Below are positions 42,593 through 53,050 of a stretch of 64,000 nucleotides of DNA, one piece after another. A program made the position numbers and the translations under genes. The DNA comes from Leptospira biflexa (lineage in GTDB: Bacteria > Spirochaetota > UBA4802 > UB4802): positions 1-64,000 of the forward strand of contig DYLU01000007.1 of assembly GCA_020721905.1 (NCBI GenBank), in the 5' to 3' direction. The notes beneath the pieces are model-generated. The model had not been told where the DNA came from and made no database searches. It saw only the letters and a list, made by a program, of their open reading frames with translations. Each line of letters starts with the position of its first letter. Position 1 is the first letter of the stretch.

Positions 42593-44815
42593 TTATGCTA
42601 AACCTTTACGGATTTCATTGATCTCAAATAGTGCCATTTTATTATCGGGGTCAATATTGGCAACACGTTCAAAAATCTGTAGTGCATCCTGATGCATGCC
42701 TATTTTCTTATAGGCCATACCTAATGCAAATAATGCATTGGTGAAGTTTGGATCCAGACTTTGAGCTTTTTCAAGCAATTGTATTGCTTTTTCATAGTTC
42801 ATCATTTGATAATATGCTGCACCACCAACGTAGTATGCATATTTATTTCGTTTATCCATTTCTAAGTACTGTTCAATCAATTCAGTTGCCTTGCCAAAGT
42901 TATTTACCCTGAAATAATTTTTTGCTAAATTATATATAAGTTTGCGATTATTTGGATAGAGTGCAAGACTTCTTTCTAAATAATCGATAGCTTCGTAATA
43001 TTTATGTTCATCAATTAACTTTTTTGCCTGTTTTATGATATCAACTGCTTCATCGCGAGAAAGTTCAATAACCAGTAAAGTTATATCATCTTCTACAGGT
43101 GCTTTGCCTTTAAAACGCTGTACATCTTCAATTATATAACTGATAAAATCATCCAGAGGTAGATGCCTGTTTTTAAGCGAAACTTCCAGAAGCCTTTCAA
43201 CCGAATATTCTTCACGTTCCATATTAGATGCTTCAGGAATACCATCAGTATATAGCAATAGGCGGTCACCATATCTTAATTTTATTTCTTTTTCTTCATA
43301 GGTTTCACGAGCTTCTTCAATAGCACCAATAAACAACCCATTGGTATCAAGAAGCTCTGTTCTGCCTTCATCAGAACGTATCAAAATTGCTTTTTGATGA
43401 CTTGCATTAGCATAAGTAACATTATAATCATCATCTATAATAACAAAAAAAGCTGTCATATAATCCTGAGTTTTAATGTGTTCAAGGATGTTTTGATTGA
43501 CCTCCTGGAATACCCTTTTTGGTGAATCATATTGCTGGGTAGCAGAACTAAATGAAATTTTTGCCATTGACGTAATAAGAGCGGCAGGAATACCATGGCC
43601 AGATACGTCAGCAATTAATATCCCCAATTTATCTCCTTTCATCTGATATACATCATAAAAGTCACCACCAATTTTTTCCATTGCAATATATCGTACTGAA
43701 AATTTCAGCTCATTCCAGTCATCAATGCGCCCTGGCAATATGCTGCGCTGTATATTGCTAGCTATCTCTAATTGTTTTTGAATCATATCATCTTTTTCTT
43801 TAAGGCTTTCCAGTGCTTCACGCAACTCTTCTGTTCGCTGTTCAACTTTTAACTCTAAGTTTTTTCTGTGTTCTTCAATTTCTTTTGCCATTTCAAGGAT
43901 TGAAAATTCTATTTCGGCAAACTCCCTTTCATAAGACATTACTCTAAACCATGTTTCCTGTCCTGAGGAAATTCTTTTTGTAACAATACCCATTTCATTC
44001 AAAATTCGCATAACAGAATCTGAATTGATGTACATAAGAAAGACACCGGCAACAATAGAAATTAAAAAATAGGTAAGAATATTTATATATTGGGTTTCTT
44101 CATATAAACGATGCTGTTCCATCATTGCAGCAAATGTTAAAAGAGTTATAATCATAAGTATTATGAAAAAGCTAAATTTAATACGCAAACCAATTAATCC
44201 ACGAGGATAAATATTAATATTTCGTTGACGTAATTCCTGATATACCAGAGCTCTGTGTGGATTTGTTATAATTTCAGTTAATAAATATGTTGACATTCCA
44301 TATAATACAACAACTACCAAAACACCGATGGTTACTATTTTAATGCCAATTTTTATTTTTATTAAGGACAATGTACCGTGTGTAAACATGTCATAGTATC
44401 CAAAACCCATTAAGAAAAAGCCGCACAATGTACCAAATAATGAAGCTGCAAACATATTGTACATTGGAAGATGTGATAATTGAATATACAACACCTGAAG
44501 ATTATCATCAGTAAGAGATGGATTAAGCGTTCCACCTTTAAATGAATTGTTAACATCACGTAAGGATTTAAAAAATGCAGGGATTTTCAAAGGGGTTAAA
44601 AAACCAAATGTTAGATAATGCAGTAAAGTTGGGATAAGTACTGATAATGGCAGCCACTTTACAGCAAGTGAATGCATTACATTATACTCAGAAAGAATAA
44701 AAGATATGCCAAGATAATAGCCAAATACTGCACTCATCCATCCGCCGAATATGGTAAAAAAACAAAGTGCAAATGTATATGAAAACTTTTTCGTTAGCCA
44801 TTGAAATAGATTCAT
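42593..44815 (-). CDS. Membrane SpoIIE-type PP2C phosphatase with C-terminal TPR repeats
   Basis: 740 residues. About six to seven membrane segments fill residues 1-290, then a coiled coil (EEHRKNLELKVEQRTEEL, ~310-355), then the PP2C domain (~355-570) with GGDFYDVYQ, DVSGHGIPAALIT, TDGIPEA and DDITLLVI, then four TPR-like repeats to the end. This family dephosphorylates STAS antagonists in sigma-factor partner switches; the TPRs are unusual. The N-terminal YPRGLIGLRIKF resembles a matching stretch in the chemoreceptor at 53051, which suggests a shared sensory module. AAGGA precedes the ATG by 8 nt. Confidence 0.92.
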   Translation of the reverse strand: MNLFQWLTKKFSYTFALCFFTIFGGWMSAVFGYYLGISFILSEYNVMHSLAVKWLPLSVLIPTLLHYLTFGFLTPLKIPAFFKSLRDVNNSFKGGTLNPSLTDDNLQVLYIQLSHLPMYNMFAASLFGTLCGFFLMGFGYYDMFTHGTLSLIKIKIGIKIVTIGVLVVVVLYGMSTYLLTEIITNPHRALVYQELRQRNINIYPRGLIGLRIKFSFFIILMIITLLTFAAMMEQHRLYEETQYINILTYFLISIVAGVFLMYINSDSVMRILNEMGIVTKRISSGQETWFRVMSYEREFAEIEFSILEMAKEIEEHRKNLELKVEQRTEELREALESLKEKDDMIQKQLEIASNIQRSILPGRIDDWNELKFSVRYIAMEKIGGDFYDVYQMKGDKLGILIADVSGHGIPAALITSMAKISFSSATQQYDSPKRVFQEVNQNILEHIKTQDYMTAFFVIIDDDYNVTYANASHQKAILIRSDEGRTELLDTNGLFIGAIEEARETYEEKEIKLRYGDRLLLYTDGIPEASNMEREEYSVERLLEVSLKNRHLPLDDFISYIIEDVQRFKGKAPVEDDITLLVIELSRDEAVDIIKQAKKLIDEHKYYEAIDYLERSLALYPNNRKLIYNLAKNYFRVNNFGKATELIEQYLEMDKRNKYAYYVGGAAYYQMMNYEKAIQLLEKAQSLDPNFTNALFALGMAYKKIGMHQDALQIFERVANIDPDNKMALFEINEIRKGLA

Positions 44816-45047
44816 GATTATATTTCCTTCTTTAGGATATTAATAATAATGGTACTTATAAATAAGTATCGACTGAATTAATAATAAAAAATTACAATTC
44901 AATACTATACAGTATTTAATGATGTACTTTATAGTAAAATTTCAAGTATTTTTTAATTTGGGAATTATTTTGTATGTAATTCCTTAAAAACATGGCAGTA
45001 CGTATTTAGCTATAATACTATAATATAGGAATACATTTTTTTATGCT

Positions 45048-45701
45048 TTAATATGACTGGAAAATCTGTTTATCCGGAAGGCGCAAGCATGTCAATGGAC
45101 CACCGTAACCAGCACCGGTATCTATACCAATAATGTTTTTATTAACATCATCGTAAATTTCATATATTGGCAGTCCAGTGATATTAATAGTTGTTGTATG
45201 CCCAAATACTACCAGTTTTGGCCATCGGTACTGCTTTACATAGAACTCGTCTCTGATCCATGTCATATCGTACGAAGATTGCAATTCAACAGGTATACCG
45301 GGTCGCATCCCAGCATGAACAGCAATAAAATTATCAGTTTCATGATATAATTTCAAATTATTAAAAAAAGCTTTATGATCTTCTGGTAAGCGCAGTGCAC
45401 CCATCATTTTGATATACGAATCTATCGTAGCCTGGCCACCATTATACATATACAATTGAATTTCTTTACCCTGCAAATAATCCAGAAACATAGATTCATG
45501 ATTGCCACGTAAACAAATTGTATTATAGTTGTGTTGTAAATCTATTAAAAATTCTATAACTTCAAACGAATAATGCCCGCGGTCAATATAATCGCCTAAA
45601 AAAATAATTGTATCATCATCAGTAATATGCTTTTTAATTTTTTCAAAAAGCCCTGATAATTTATTATAATATCCGTGTATGTCACCAATAATATAGAACA
45701 T
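45048..45701 (-). CDS. PPP-family metallophosphatase (ApaH/PrpE-like)
   Basis: 217 residues. GDIHGYYNKL, GDYIDRGHYS, LRGNHESM and VFGHTTTI are the PPP-family metal and phosphate motifs. It may be a Ser/Thr protein phosphatase or a dinucleoside tetraphosphatase; length and motifs fit the bacterial PrpA/PrpE type. It starts exactly one base after the upstream lipoprotein's stop, so these are coupled. No sensory domain is fused. Confidence 0.91.
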   Translation of the reverse strand: MFYIIGDIHGYYNKLSGLFEKIKKHITDDDTIIFLGDYIDRGHYSFEVIEFLIDLQHNYNTICLRGNHESMFLDYLQGKEIQLYMYNGGQATIDSYIKMMGALRLPEDHKAFFNNLKLYHETDNFIAVHAGMRPGIPVELQSSYDMTWIRDEFYVKQYRWPKLVVFGHTTTINITGLPIYEIYDDVNKNIIGIDTGAGYGGPLTCLRLPDKQIFQSY

Positions 45702-46592
45702 TTATGGATTGCTCAATTCTTTATACAGAATATTAATGTATTGTTTACCAGTATTATAGTCAACAATGTCATACAGACCAAATATCCATTCATTATACTG
45801 GGCAATATAACAGTAACTATCGCCACATTTTTTAAAAGCTATTTTGACTTTACCTGATTCTAAAATCATCAGTGTATTATCATGTTTTAAAATTGCATCA
45901 AAATTTTGTGATGCAGCAATATTTGTAGAATATAGTTTAAAGAATACCATGATGTCTTTGGATTCTATAATTTTTTTTCCAACTACTATGTTCCTTAAAA
46001 ATGGAATTTGTGAAATACCTTCATTGAGCAGTGTTATGCTATCAATGTCACAATATTTTGATAGCCTGACTACATAATCAGGAAGTGCATGAGTATTTTG
46101 TATTTTTTGCAGTATTGTTTCAATGATATTTTTTTGCGTTTGTATAAAATCAATGTCATTCGTTTCAACTTTCAAAAAAATATTTCCTTTAAATGCAATG
46201 CTTTTATTGTTCCAGTATATGCTGTAATCGTTTTTAAACAAAGATTTTTCCTGGCCAATCCTTTCACGTGTAAACAGCCCATAAGCATCATCAACTGTTA
46301 TTGTTCTGGCGATAGTTACTGACAAAAAAACTGAACTGTTATTAATTGACTGATAGTTGCCTTTAACTATTTCCGTGATGCTATAGTATTTATAATAATC
46401 AGGTGAAATGTTAGCTATAGCATCCTTATCGGTAACAGTTGAACTTTTTACCAGTTTCCATGTATATAGCTCTGTTTCCCTGGGTAACAGGTCTTTTGTT
46501 TCCTGTTTTTCTTCAAACAAGGAAAGGCATGCAGTATTAAATACAAATAGTAAAAGTAGTGTTTTAACGATATTGTTTTGGATCAAGGGCAT
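45702..46592 (-). CDS. Lipoprotein of unknown function (DUF6599-like features)
   Basis: 296 residues. Signal peptide with lipobox-like LFVFNTAC near residue 22, so it is probably lipid-anchored. IARTITVDDAYGLFTRERIG and the Tyr/Trp-rich core are reminiscent of the DUF6599 family, whose role is unknown; I am not certain. I start at ATG 46592 (GAAGGA 7 nt upstream) rather than the in-frame TTG at 46610. Its first 29 nt overlap the end of the ABC permease. The gene links the transporter to the phosphatase downstream. Confidence 0.55.
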   Translation of the reverse strand: MPLIQNNIVKTLLLLFVFNTACLSLFEEKQETKDLLPRETELYTWKLVKSSTVTDKDAIANISPDYYKYYSITEIVKGNYQSINNSSVFLSVTIARTITVDDAYGLFTRERIGQEKSLFKNDYSIYWNNKSIAFKGNIFLKVETNDIDFIQTQKNIIETILQKIQNTHALPDYVVRLSKYCDIDSITLLNEGISQIPFLRNIVVGKKIIESKDIMVFFKLYSTNIAASQNFDAILKHDNTLMILESGKVKIAFKKCGDSYCYIAQYNEWIFGLYDIVDYNTGKQYINILYKELSNP

Positions 46593-47529
46593 CCTGCAAT
46601 CCTTCTCCAACCAAATTATAGGATGTAATGGTTATAAATATAGCAAATCCTGGAATCAATGTCAACCACCATGCAAAATCAATGAAATCCCGCGATTGTG
46701 ATAAAATATCGCCCCAGCTTGGTGTTGGCGGTTGTACACCAAATCCCAGGAAACTTAATGATGACTCAATAAGTATAGTTGAAGCTATACCAAATGTAGC
46801 TGAAACCATAACGGGTGCCATAGCATTGGGCAGTATATGCTTAAAGATAATCCAGTAATCTCTTGCACCAAGTGCTTTTGAAGCCATGACAAAATCCTGT
46901 TCACGGAGTTTAAAAAATTCACCACGTACAATGCGGGCAATCCCAGTCCATCCTGTTATGCCTATAACAATCATGACATTAAGAAGGCTCTGACCCCACA
47001 GTGCCAGGATAGTAAGAATCAGGAAAAACGTCGGGAAACACATAACAATTTCTATAATACGGGAAATAATAATATCAACCCACCCTCCATAAAATCCAGC
47101 CAGGGCACCAATGATGATCCCTATAACAACATAAAGAAATACCGCTACAAATCCAACAAATATTGATACACGTGTTCCATATAACATGCGTGCAGCTAAA
47201 TCCCTGCCCTGTTCATCTGTTCCTAATATATGATTGGTAGTTGGTGGCTGTACAATTGCATTAAGGTCATATTCAGAATATGAATATGGTATTGGTGGAA
47301 ATATTTTGTATCCATCAATTTTTTTAAAATCAAATCCTGCTAATTCCTTATATTCAAATAAAATTGGAAAATAAAGTCTATCGTTATAAATTAAAATATA
47401 GGGTTTGTTATTGGCAATCAATGGTGCACATAATGCAATCATAAACAAGAAAATAACTATACAAAAGCCAACTACAGCCAGTTTGTTTTGTTTAAAGCGT
47501 TCCCATACAATTGACCAGTACCCTTTCAT
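46564..47529 (-). CDS. Peptide/nickel-type ABC transporter permease (DppC/YejE-like)
   Basis: 321 residues, five to six membrane helices. The coupling segment is VMASKALGARDYWIIFKHIL (EAA-like). A ~70-residue periplasmic insertion between helices 1 and 2 (LYFPILFEYKELAGFDF onward) is typical of the YejE subgroup. It starts 4 nt inside the end of its partner permease (ATGA). The importer would bring in oligopeptides or similar substrates. The ATPase subunits are not in this locus. Confidence 0.92.
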   Translation of the reverse strand: MKGYWSIVWERFKQNKLAVVGFCIVIFLFMIALCAPLIANNKPYILIYNDRLYFPILFEYKELAGFDFKKIDGYKIFPPIPYSYSEYDLNAIVQPPTTNHILGTDEQGRDLAARMLYGTRVSIFVGFVAVFLYVVIGIIIGALAGFYGGWVDIIISRIIEIVMCFPTFFLILTILALWGQSLLNVMIVIGITGWTGIARIVRGEFFKLREQDFVMASKALGARDYWIIFKHILPNAMAPVMVSATFGIASTILIESSLSFLGFGVQPPTPSWGDILSQSRDFIDFAWWLTLIPGFAIFITITSYNLVGEGLQDALDPKQYR

Positions 47530-48527
47530 TGTTTAGCCTCCAGCCTGATACGAGGATCCGCAATTGCATACATAATATCTGCAAGGAAAATGCCAATCAA
47601 TGTTAAAAAGGCGGAAATTGAGGTTATAGCCATTATAATGGGAATATCCCGTGAAAGAATGGATTCAAATGCCAGCATTCCCATTCCGGGTATTGAAAAG
47701 ATAGATTCCACTATTACACTGCCACCCAAAAGCCCGGGAAGCATAGTTGCCATAAGTGTCAGCAATGGAATGAGTGAATTTCGAAAAGCATGAACAAACA
47801 AAACCTTTTTTTCGGATAGTCCTTTTGCACGTGCCGTAACAATATATTGCTGATTAATAACATCAAGCATGGTTGCCCGTGTATAACGTGAAAGGAATGC
47901 AAAACCACCATAGGTTAATGTAACTACAGGCAACATTAAATGCCACAATATATCCATTGCTTTCTGAAAAAGATTTAGCTGAACAAACCAGTCTGAATAT
48001 AAGCCCGCTAATGGAAATAAGTTCAGGTAATCCCCACCACTCAGATATTTTAATAATAACAGTGCTACCCAGAATGAAGGTAAAGAATAAAGCAAAAACA
48101 GTGTCAGGCTAATAATCCTGTCCTGCACTGTATCTTTTTTTATTGAAGAATAAATCCCCAGAGGTATAGAAATAATATATACAATGACGATAGAAAGAAT
48201 ATTCAATCCCAATGTAATTGGCAGTGCTTCGGAAATATGGGACATAACTTTGCGCCCATCTTTACGTGAGGTTCCAAAATCAAGTTTTATTGTTTTATAA
48301 AACCATTCAACATAACCTTCAATGATTGGTTTATCAAGCCCATAGAGTTTCTTTTCCTGCTCAAATATCTCTTTTGACAGACTTCCTGCTTTCAATTCAC
48401 CTTCTACACCAGCCCGTAAAGAAGTATAATCGCCTGGTGCAAGACGTATCATAAGATATGTAATAAAGGTTATGCCGATAAATGTTGGTATAATAATAAG
48501 AATTCGTTTTAAAATATAATATTTCAT
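47526..48527 (-). CDS. Peptide/nickel-type ABC transporter permease (DppB/YejB-like)
   Basis: 333 residues. Membrane segments at the N-terminus (IPTFIGITFITYLMIRLAPG) and the usual ARAKGLSEKKVLFVHAFRNS EAA coupling loop. The long periplasmic segment after helix 1 (PGDYTSLRAG...) is normal for this family. The gene overlaps the downstream permease by 4 nt and the upstream binding-protein gene by 1 nt. It pairs with the YejE-like permease. No ATP-binding gene is adjacent. Confidence 0.93.
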   Translation of the reverse strand: MKYYILKRILIIIPTFIGITFITYLMIRLAPGDYTSLRAGVEGELKAGSLSKEIFEQEKKLYGLDKPIIEGYVEWFYKTIKLDFGTSRKDGRKVMSHISEALPITLGLNILSIVIVYIISIPLGIYSSIKKDTVQDRIISLTLFLLYSLPSFWVALLLLKYLSGGDYLNLFPLAGLYSDWFVQLNLFQKAMDILWHLMLPVVTLTYGGFAFLSRYTRATMLDVINQQYIVTARAKGLSEKKVLFVHAFRNSLIPLLTLMATMLPGLLGGSVIVESIFSIPGMGMLAFESILSRDIPIIMAITSISAFLTLIGIFLADIMYAIADPRIRLEAKQ

Positions 48528-50110
48528 TACTGCTGCTTAACCTTCCATTCAGTATAATTCAAACCTCTTTTATGGACTATAACATTATCAAAACGTTTGC
48601 TTACGACCACCAGTGCAGGAGTGCAATATAAAAATGTATAGGGTTGCTCGTCATGAATTATTTCATGAAACCGCCTGTACATTTTAATACGCTTTTCAAC
48701 ATTAAACTCTTTACGTGCTTTTTCAATGATTTCATCTGCTTCGGCATTGACAAAATAACAAAAATTAGACCCAGCTTTTACCTGTGATGAATGCCATAGC
48801 TGATAAGGGTCACCTTCCCAGGACAGCGACCAGCCCAGTGTAACGGCATCAAAATCCCGTTTATCCACTTTATTAACAAAAACAGCCCATTCATAACGGT
48901 TGATTTCCATCTGTATGCCAACCTTTGCAAAATCTTCTTTAAGAATGGTTGCCAGTCGTTCAGCAAACTTGCTTGCGGATGCTATAGTCAAAGTAAATTT
49001 GAAGGCAACAGCATTCTTATCAAGGATTCCATCACCATTACTGTCGCTCCAGCCTGCCCTGTGCAATATCTCTCTGGCTTTTACAGGATCGTATGGCAAA
49101 GACTGTATATCATGATTATAATATTTATCATGGATATAAAATGGGCCTGTAACCACCGTCCCCAATCCAAACAACAAACTGTCAAGAATTGCCTGACGGT
49201 TAATGAGCATGGTAAGCGCTTTACGAACATTTTTATCTTTGAATAATGGATTTTGTGCATTCCACCCAATGTAGTTATAATACGGCTGATAGTACATAAA
49301 TTTGAAAAAGGATTCCTGAAAATGCTTTGAATTTGTCTGCCGTACCCACTGTATTGGCCTGAGTGCCATGACATCAAGCTCGCCTTTCTTTAACATCTGT
49401 AATGCAACGTTGGGTTCGGGTATTATTTTATATACTATACGCTTTATATCAGGCTTTGGACCCCAGTATCTATCATTCACAACTAATTCAATGGTTTTAC
49501 CCGTATTCCATGTTACAAATTTATATGGTCCTGTCCCAATAGGGAAACGGTTGTTTTTATGTGTGTTGAAATCAGTTCCATCATCAAATATATGTTTGGG
49601 AACAACAGGAATGCTTCCACAGATTTCAAGTGCCAGGAAATAAGGCTTAGCATACGTAAATTCAACAATATACGGAGATATCTTTTTTACACTTTTAACA
49701 TCAATATAGTATACTTTTAACGGTGCATTGGCAACACCCGGATCTTTAATAACCTTGAATGAATATATAATGTCGTCAGCTGTAAAAGGTTTGCCATCAC
49801 TCCAGTAAATGTTTTTTTTAAGATAAAAGCGGTAATGCAGTTTATCAGATGAGATCTCCCATTTGGAAGCCAATTGCGGCTTTAACTCTAACGTATCATA
49901 ATCCCTATCAAGCAGTGTTTCATAAATATATGTATTTATTGAAGAAGCAATAGCTTCGTTTGAAGTTATGGGATTAAGATGTCCGGGCTCAGCCGAAATG
50001 TGGATGTATAGAGTATATGGGTCACGAATTGATTCAAAGCGTGTGCAGGAAGACAGGATAATGTTCAGTAAAACTATTATATAATATAATCTTTTATGAG
50101 ATTTAATCAT
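48527..50110 (-). CDS. Family-5 extracellular solute-binding lipoprotein of the ABC transporter
   Basis: 527 residues. The lipobox is LSSC, followed by TRFESIRDP, so it is anchored to the membrane by a Cys near residue 22. EPGHLNPITSNEAIASSINT and WSDGKPFTADDIIYSFKVI are standard SBP_bac_5 segments, and the last 100 residues fit the same fold. It binds oligopeptides or a related ligand and hands it to the permeases. First gene of the locus. No ribosome site is clear within 12 nt of the ATG. Confidence 0.93.
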   Translation of the reverse strand: MIKSHKRLYYIIVLLNIILSSCTRFESIRDPYTLYIHISAEPGHLNPITSNEAIASSINTYIYETLLDRDYDTLELKPQLASKWEISSDKLHYRFYLKKNIYWSDGKPFTADDIIYSFKVIKDPGVANAPLKVYYIDVKSVKKISPYIVEFTYAKPYFLALEICGSIPVVPKHIFDDGTDFNTHKNNRFPIGTGPYKFVTWNTGKTIELVVNDRYWGPKPDIKRIVYKIIPEPNVALQMLKKGELDVMALRPIQWVRQTNSKHFQESFFKFMYYQPYYNYIGWNAQNPLFKDKNVRKALTMLINRQAILDSLLFGLGTVVTGPFYIHDKYYNHDIQSLPYDPVKAREILHRAGWSDSNGDGILDKNAVAFKFTLTIASASKFAERLATILKEDFAKVGIQMEINRYEWAVFVNKVDKRDFDAVTLGWSLSWEGDPYQLWHSSQVKAGSNFCYFVNAEADEIIEKARKEFNVEKRIKMYRRFHEIIHDEQPYTFLYCTPALVVVSKRFDNVIVHKRGLNYTEWKVKQQ

Positions 50111-50185
50111 ATCACTACAACAACCTTGTTATTGAAAGTTAGTTGCTTACAGTAACTTTCTCTTAAAACAGAATTAAAGAATTTA

Positions 50186-51523
50186 CTATATTGAATTATG
50201 TTTCTTAAAGAAAAGGTTTGTTTCATTTTTTATTACAAATGAAAGACCAAGTAACGCTATCAGGTTTGGGAATGCCATAAGCCCATTCATTATATCAGTT
50301 AACGTCCATACAATTTCTAATTTTCCTATAGCTCCTATAAACACAACTATCACCCATAATAATCTATATGGCTTTACTGCCTTTTCACCTGCTATGTATT
50401 CAACTGATTTCTCGCCATAGTATGCCCATCCTAAAATAGTAGAATAAGCAAAAAATATAAGACTGAGGGAAACTATAATACCACCCCAGCTACCTGGCAA
50501 GCTCAAACTAAAAGCATGTTGGGTCAATGCTGCAGCTGTTTTTCCACTTTCCCATGCTCCGGTTACCAGTATAACCAGCCCTGTAAACGTGCATACAACA
50601 ATGGTATCAATAAAAGTCTGTGTCATTGAAACCAAAGCCTGCCTTACCGGTTCATCAGTCTTTGCGGCTGCAGCAGCTATTGGTGAGCTGCCCAGGCCAG
50701 ATTCATTAGATAATAGGCCTCTTGACACACCCATCTGCATTGCCATTTTGATGGTTGCACCAGCAAACCCGCCAGCAGCAGCTATGGGAGTAAACGCATG
50801 AATAAAAATTAGCTCAAAAGAATGTATAATATTTTCGTGGTAGATTATTAAAACAATTGTACCGGCAATCATATAAAATAAAATCATAACCGGAACTATT
50901 GCCGAAGCTGCCCGTGCAATGCTTTTGATACCACCCATAATAACAAGAAAAGTTAAAATAAAAAGCACAATACCGGTAATCCAGTGATCAATGTTAAACG
51001 TTGCTTTCATAGCTTCAGCAACAGAATTTGATTGTATCATGTTGCCTGTACCAAATGCTGCACATGCAGCAAAAAAAGCAAAAAGGATTGCAAGCCACCT
51101 GTTTTTTAACCCTTTTTCAATGTAATACATTGGCCCGCCTGACATGGTTCCCAGTGCATCTACTTCACGGTATTTTACAGCAAGCACCGCTTCGCTATAC
51201 TTTGTAGCCATTCCAAATAACCCTGTAAGCCACATCCAGAACATTGCACCAGGCCCGCCAATAGCAATAGCTGATGCAACACCTGCAATATTTCCAGTGC
51301 CAACAGTAGCAGCCAGTGCTGTCATTAAAGCCTGAAAATGTGAAATATCACCAGGATGTGCGCCGTATTCTTTTCGTTTCATTAATGCAAGGTATAATGA
51401 TGAAAACAGCGTTCTGAATTGTAATCCTTTAAGCAATATTGTAAGATATATTCCCGTTCCAAGCAACAAAATGATCAGTGGTGCACCCCACACAAAATTA
51501 CGTATTTGATTAAGATATTCCAT
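50186..51523 (-). CDS. Sodium:alanine symporter family (AGCS) protein
   Basis: 445 residues and 10-11 membrane segments. [40 protein letters not shown] and [16 protein letters not shown] are the family signatures. It imports alanine or glycine with sodium or protons. Residues 1-30 look like a first transmembrane helix rather than a cleaved signal. The gene is alone between two convergent or divergent neighbours, with no terminator that I recognise. Confidence 0.94.
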   Translation of the reverse strand: MEYLNQIRNFVWGAPLIILLLGTGIYLTILLKGLQFRTLFSSLYLALMKRKEYGAHPGDISHFQALMTALAATVGTGNIAGVASAIAIGGPGAMFWMWLTGLFGMATKYSEAVLAVKYREVDALGTMSGGPMYYIEKGLKNRWLAILFAFFAACAAFGTGNMIQSNSVAEAMKATFNIDHWITGIVLFILTFLVIMGGIKSIARAASAIVPVMILFYMIAGTIVLIIYHENIIHSFELIFIHAFTPIAAAGGFAGATIKMAMQMGVSRGLLSNESGLGSSPIAAAAAKTDEPVRQALVSMTQTFIDTIVVCTFTGLVILVTGAWESGKTAAALTQHAFSLSLPGSWGGIIVSLSLIFFAYSTILGWAYYGEKSVEYIAGEKAVKPYRLLWVIVVFIGAIGKLEIVWTLTDIMNGLMAFPNLIALLGLSFVIKNETNLFFKKHNSI

Positions 51524-51706
51524 GGTATACCCTGTTAAAAATTTGTATTGTTATACATTGATGCTATAGTGTTACCTTATCCGTCAAGCAGTAATTTAAC
51601 AACAATACCAAATTATCTTTTTTTACTTGATTATTTTACGTATTGAATGAAAATTTACTTTTTTCTGCTATTTATTATTAACTACAGGTTGTAGCATGAG
51701 GTTTGT

Positions 51707-53002
51707 ATGATTGATAGATATTCACGGAAACAAATTGCCAATATATGGTCACTGGAAAACAAATTTAAAATATGGCTTGATATTGAGATAGCAGCCTGCG
51801 AAGCAAATGCGCAGTTAGGAGTTATACCACAGCAGGATTTAGCAATAATAAAAGAAAAAGCAAATTTTAATGTTAACCGCATTGAAGAGATAGAGAATCA
51901 GGTACACCATGATGTGATTGCATTTTTAACCTGTGTTGCCGAATATGTAGGGCCATCAAGCAGATACATTCATTATGGTCTTACATCAAGTGATATTGTT
52001 GACACTGCACTCTCAATTCAGATGGAACAGGCTGGTGAAATTATACTGAATGATATAGACCAGCTTCTGGAAGTATTGAAAAAATTAGCACTGAAATACA
52101 AACATACCCCATGTATGGGGCGCTCACATGGTGTTCACGCAGAACCAACTACATTTGGTACCAAGATGGTATTATATTTTCATGAATTTTTACGTAACCG
52201 CAAAAGGATGCAGGATGCTATAGACGAAATATCCTATGGGAAGCTTTCAGGTGCTGTTGGCACGTTCAGCAATATTGATCCGCGTGTTGAAGAGATAGTG
52301 TGTAAAAAATTAGGTCTTAAACCTGATCCAATATCAACACAGATAATACAAAGGGATAGGCACGCCCACTATATGTCAGCTGTAGCTATTTGCGCAGGGA
52401 CACTGGATAAATTGGCTACTGAAATACGTCACCTGCAGCGGACTGAAGTTCGTGAAGTTGAAGAACCTTTTCAGAAAGGTCAAAAAGGCTCATCGGCAAT
52501 GCCCCATAAACGAAATCCCATCCTATGTGAAAGGGTATCAGGCTTATCACGAGTCATAAAAGCCAACCTTATGGTTGCGCTGGATAACATGACTTTGTGG
52601 CATGAACGCGATATATCACATTCATCAGCGGAGCGTGTTATACTGCCCGACAGCACTATTGCACTTGATTATCTACTTTCAAAGATGATATTTATTCTTG
52701 AAAACCTTCATATATATCCCGATGCCATGATGAAAACCATTGAAAAAACAGGTGGATTATTTTATTCACAATCTTTACTTTTGAAATTGGTTGAAAAAGG
52801 ATACACACGTGAAGAGGCATACCAGATAGTTCAGGAAAACGCTATGAAGGTATGGAACGCAGGAGGCTCTTTAAAGGAGCTATCGCTTAATGATTCAAGA
52901 ATAACTGCAAAACTTTCACATGATGAAATAGAAGAAATATTCAAACTGGATAATTTCCTGCATAATATTGATTATGTATTTAAAAAAGCAGGTTTGGAAT
53001 AA
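51707..53002 (+). CDS. purB: Adenylosuccinate lyase
   Basis: 431 residues. Family signature KGSSAMPHKRNP (the catalytic Ser loop), HYGLTSSDIVDTA, and MGRSHGVHAEP with the catalytic His. It makes AMP from adenylosuccinate and AICAR from SAICAR, in purine synthesis. Length is normal. It stands alone between the AGCS gene (divergent) and the chemoreceptor (convergent). No purine riboswitch or PurR-like site is seen in the upstream 180 bp. Confidence 0.96.
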   Translation: MIDRYSRKQIANIWSLENKFKIWLDIEIAACEANAQLGVIPQQDLAIIKEKANFNVNRIEEIENQVHHDVIAFLTCVAEYVGPSSRYIHYGLTSSDIVDTALSIQMEQAGEIILNDIDQLLEVLKKLALKYKHTPCMGRSHGVHAEPTTFGTKMVLYFHEFLRNRKRMQDAIDEISYGKLSGAVGTFSNIDPRVEEIVCKKLGLKPDPISTQIIQRDRHAHYMSAVAICAGTLDKLATEIRHLQRTEVREVEEPFQKGQKGSSAMPHKRNPILCERVSGLSRVIKANLMVALDNMTLWHERDISHSSAERVILPDSTIALDYLLSKMIFILENLHIYPDAMMKTIEKTGGLFYSQSLLLKLVEKGYTREEAYQIVQENAMKVWNAGGSLKELSLNDSRITAKLSHDEIEEIFKLDNFLHNIDYVFKKAGLE

Positions 53003-53050
53003 ATAATAAATCACACAATTCTGAAAATAGCTGCGGAAGGGTGTGTTTTA

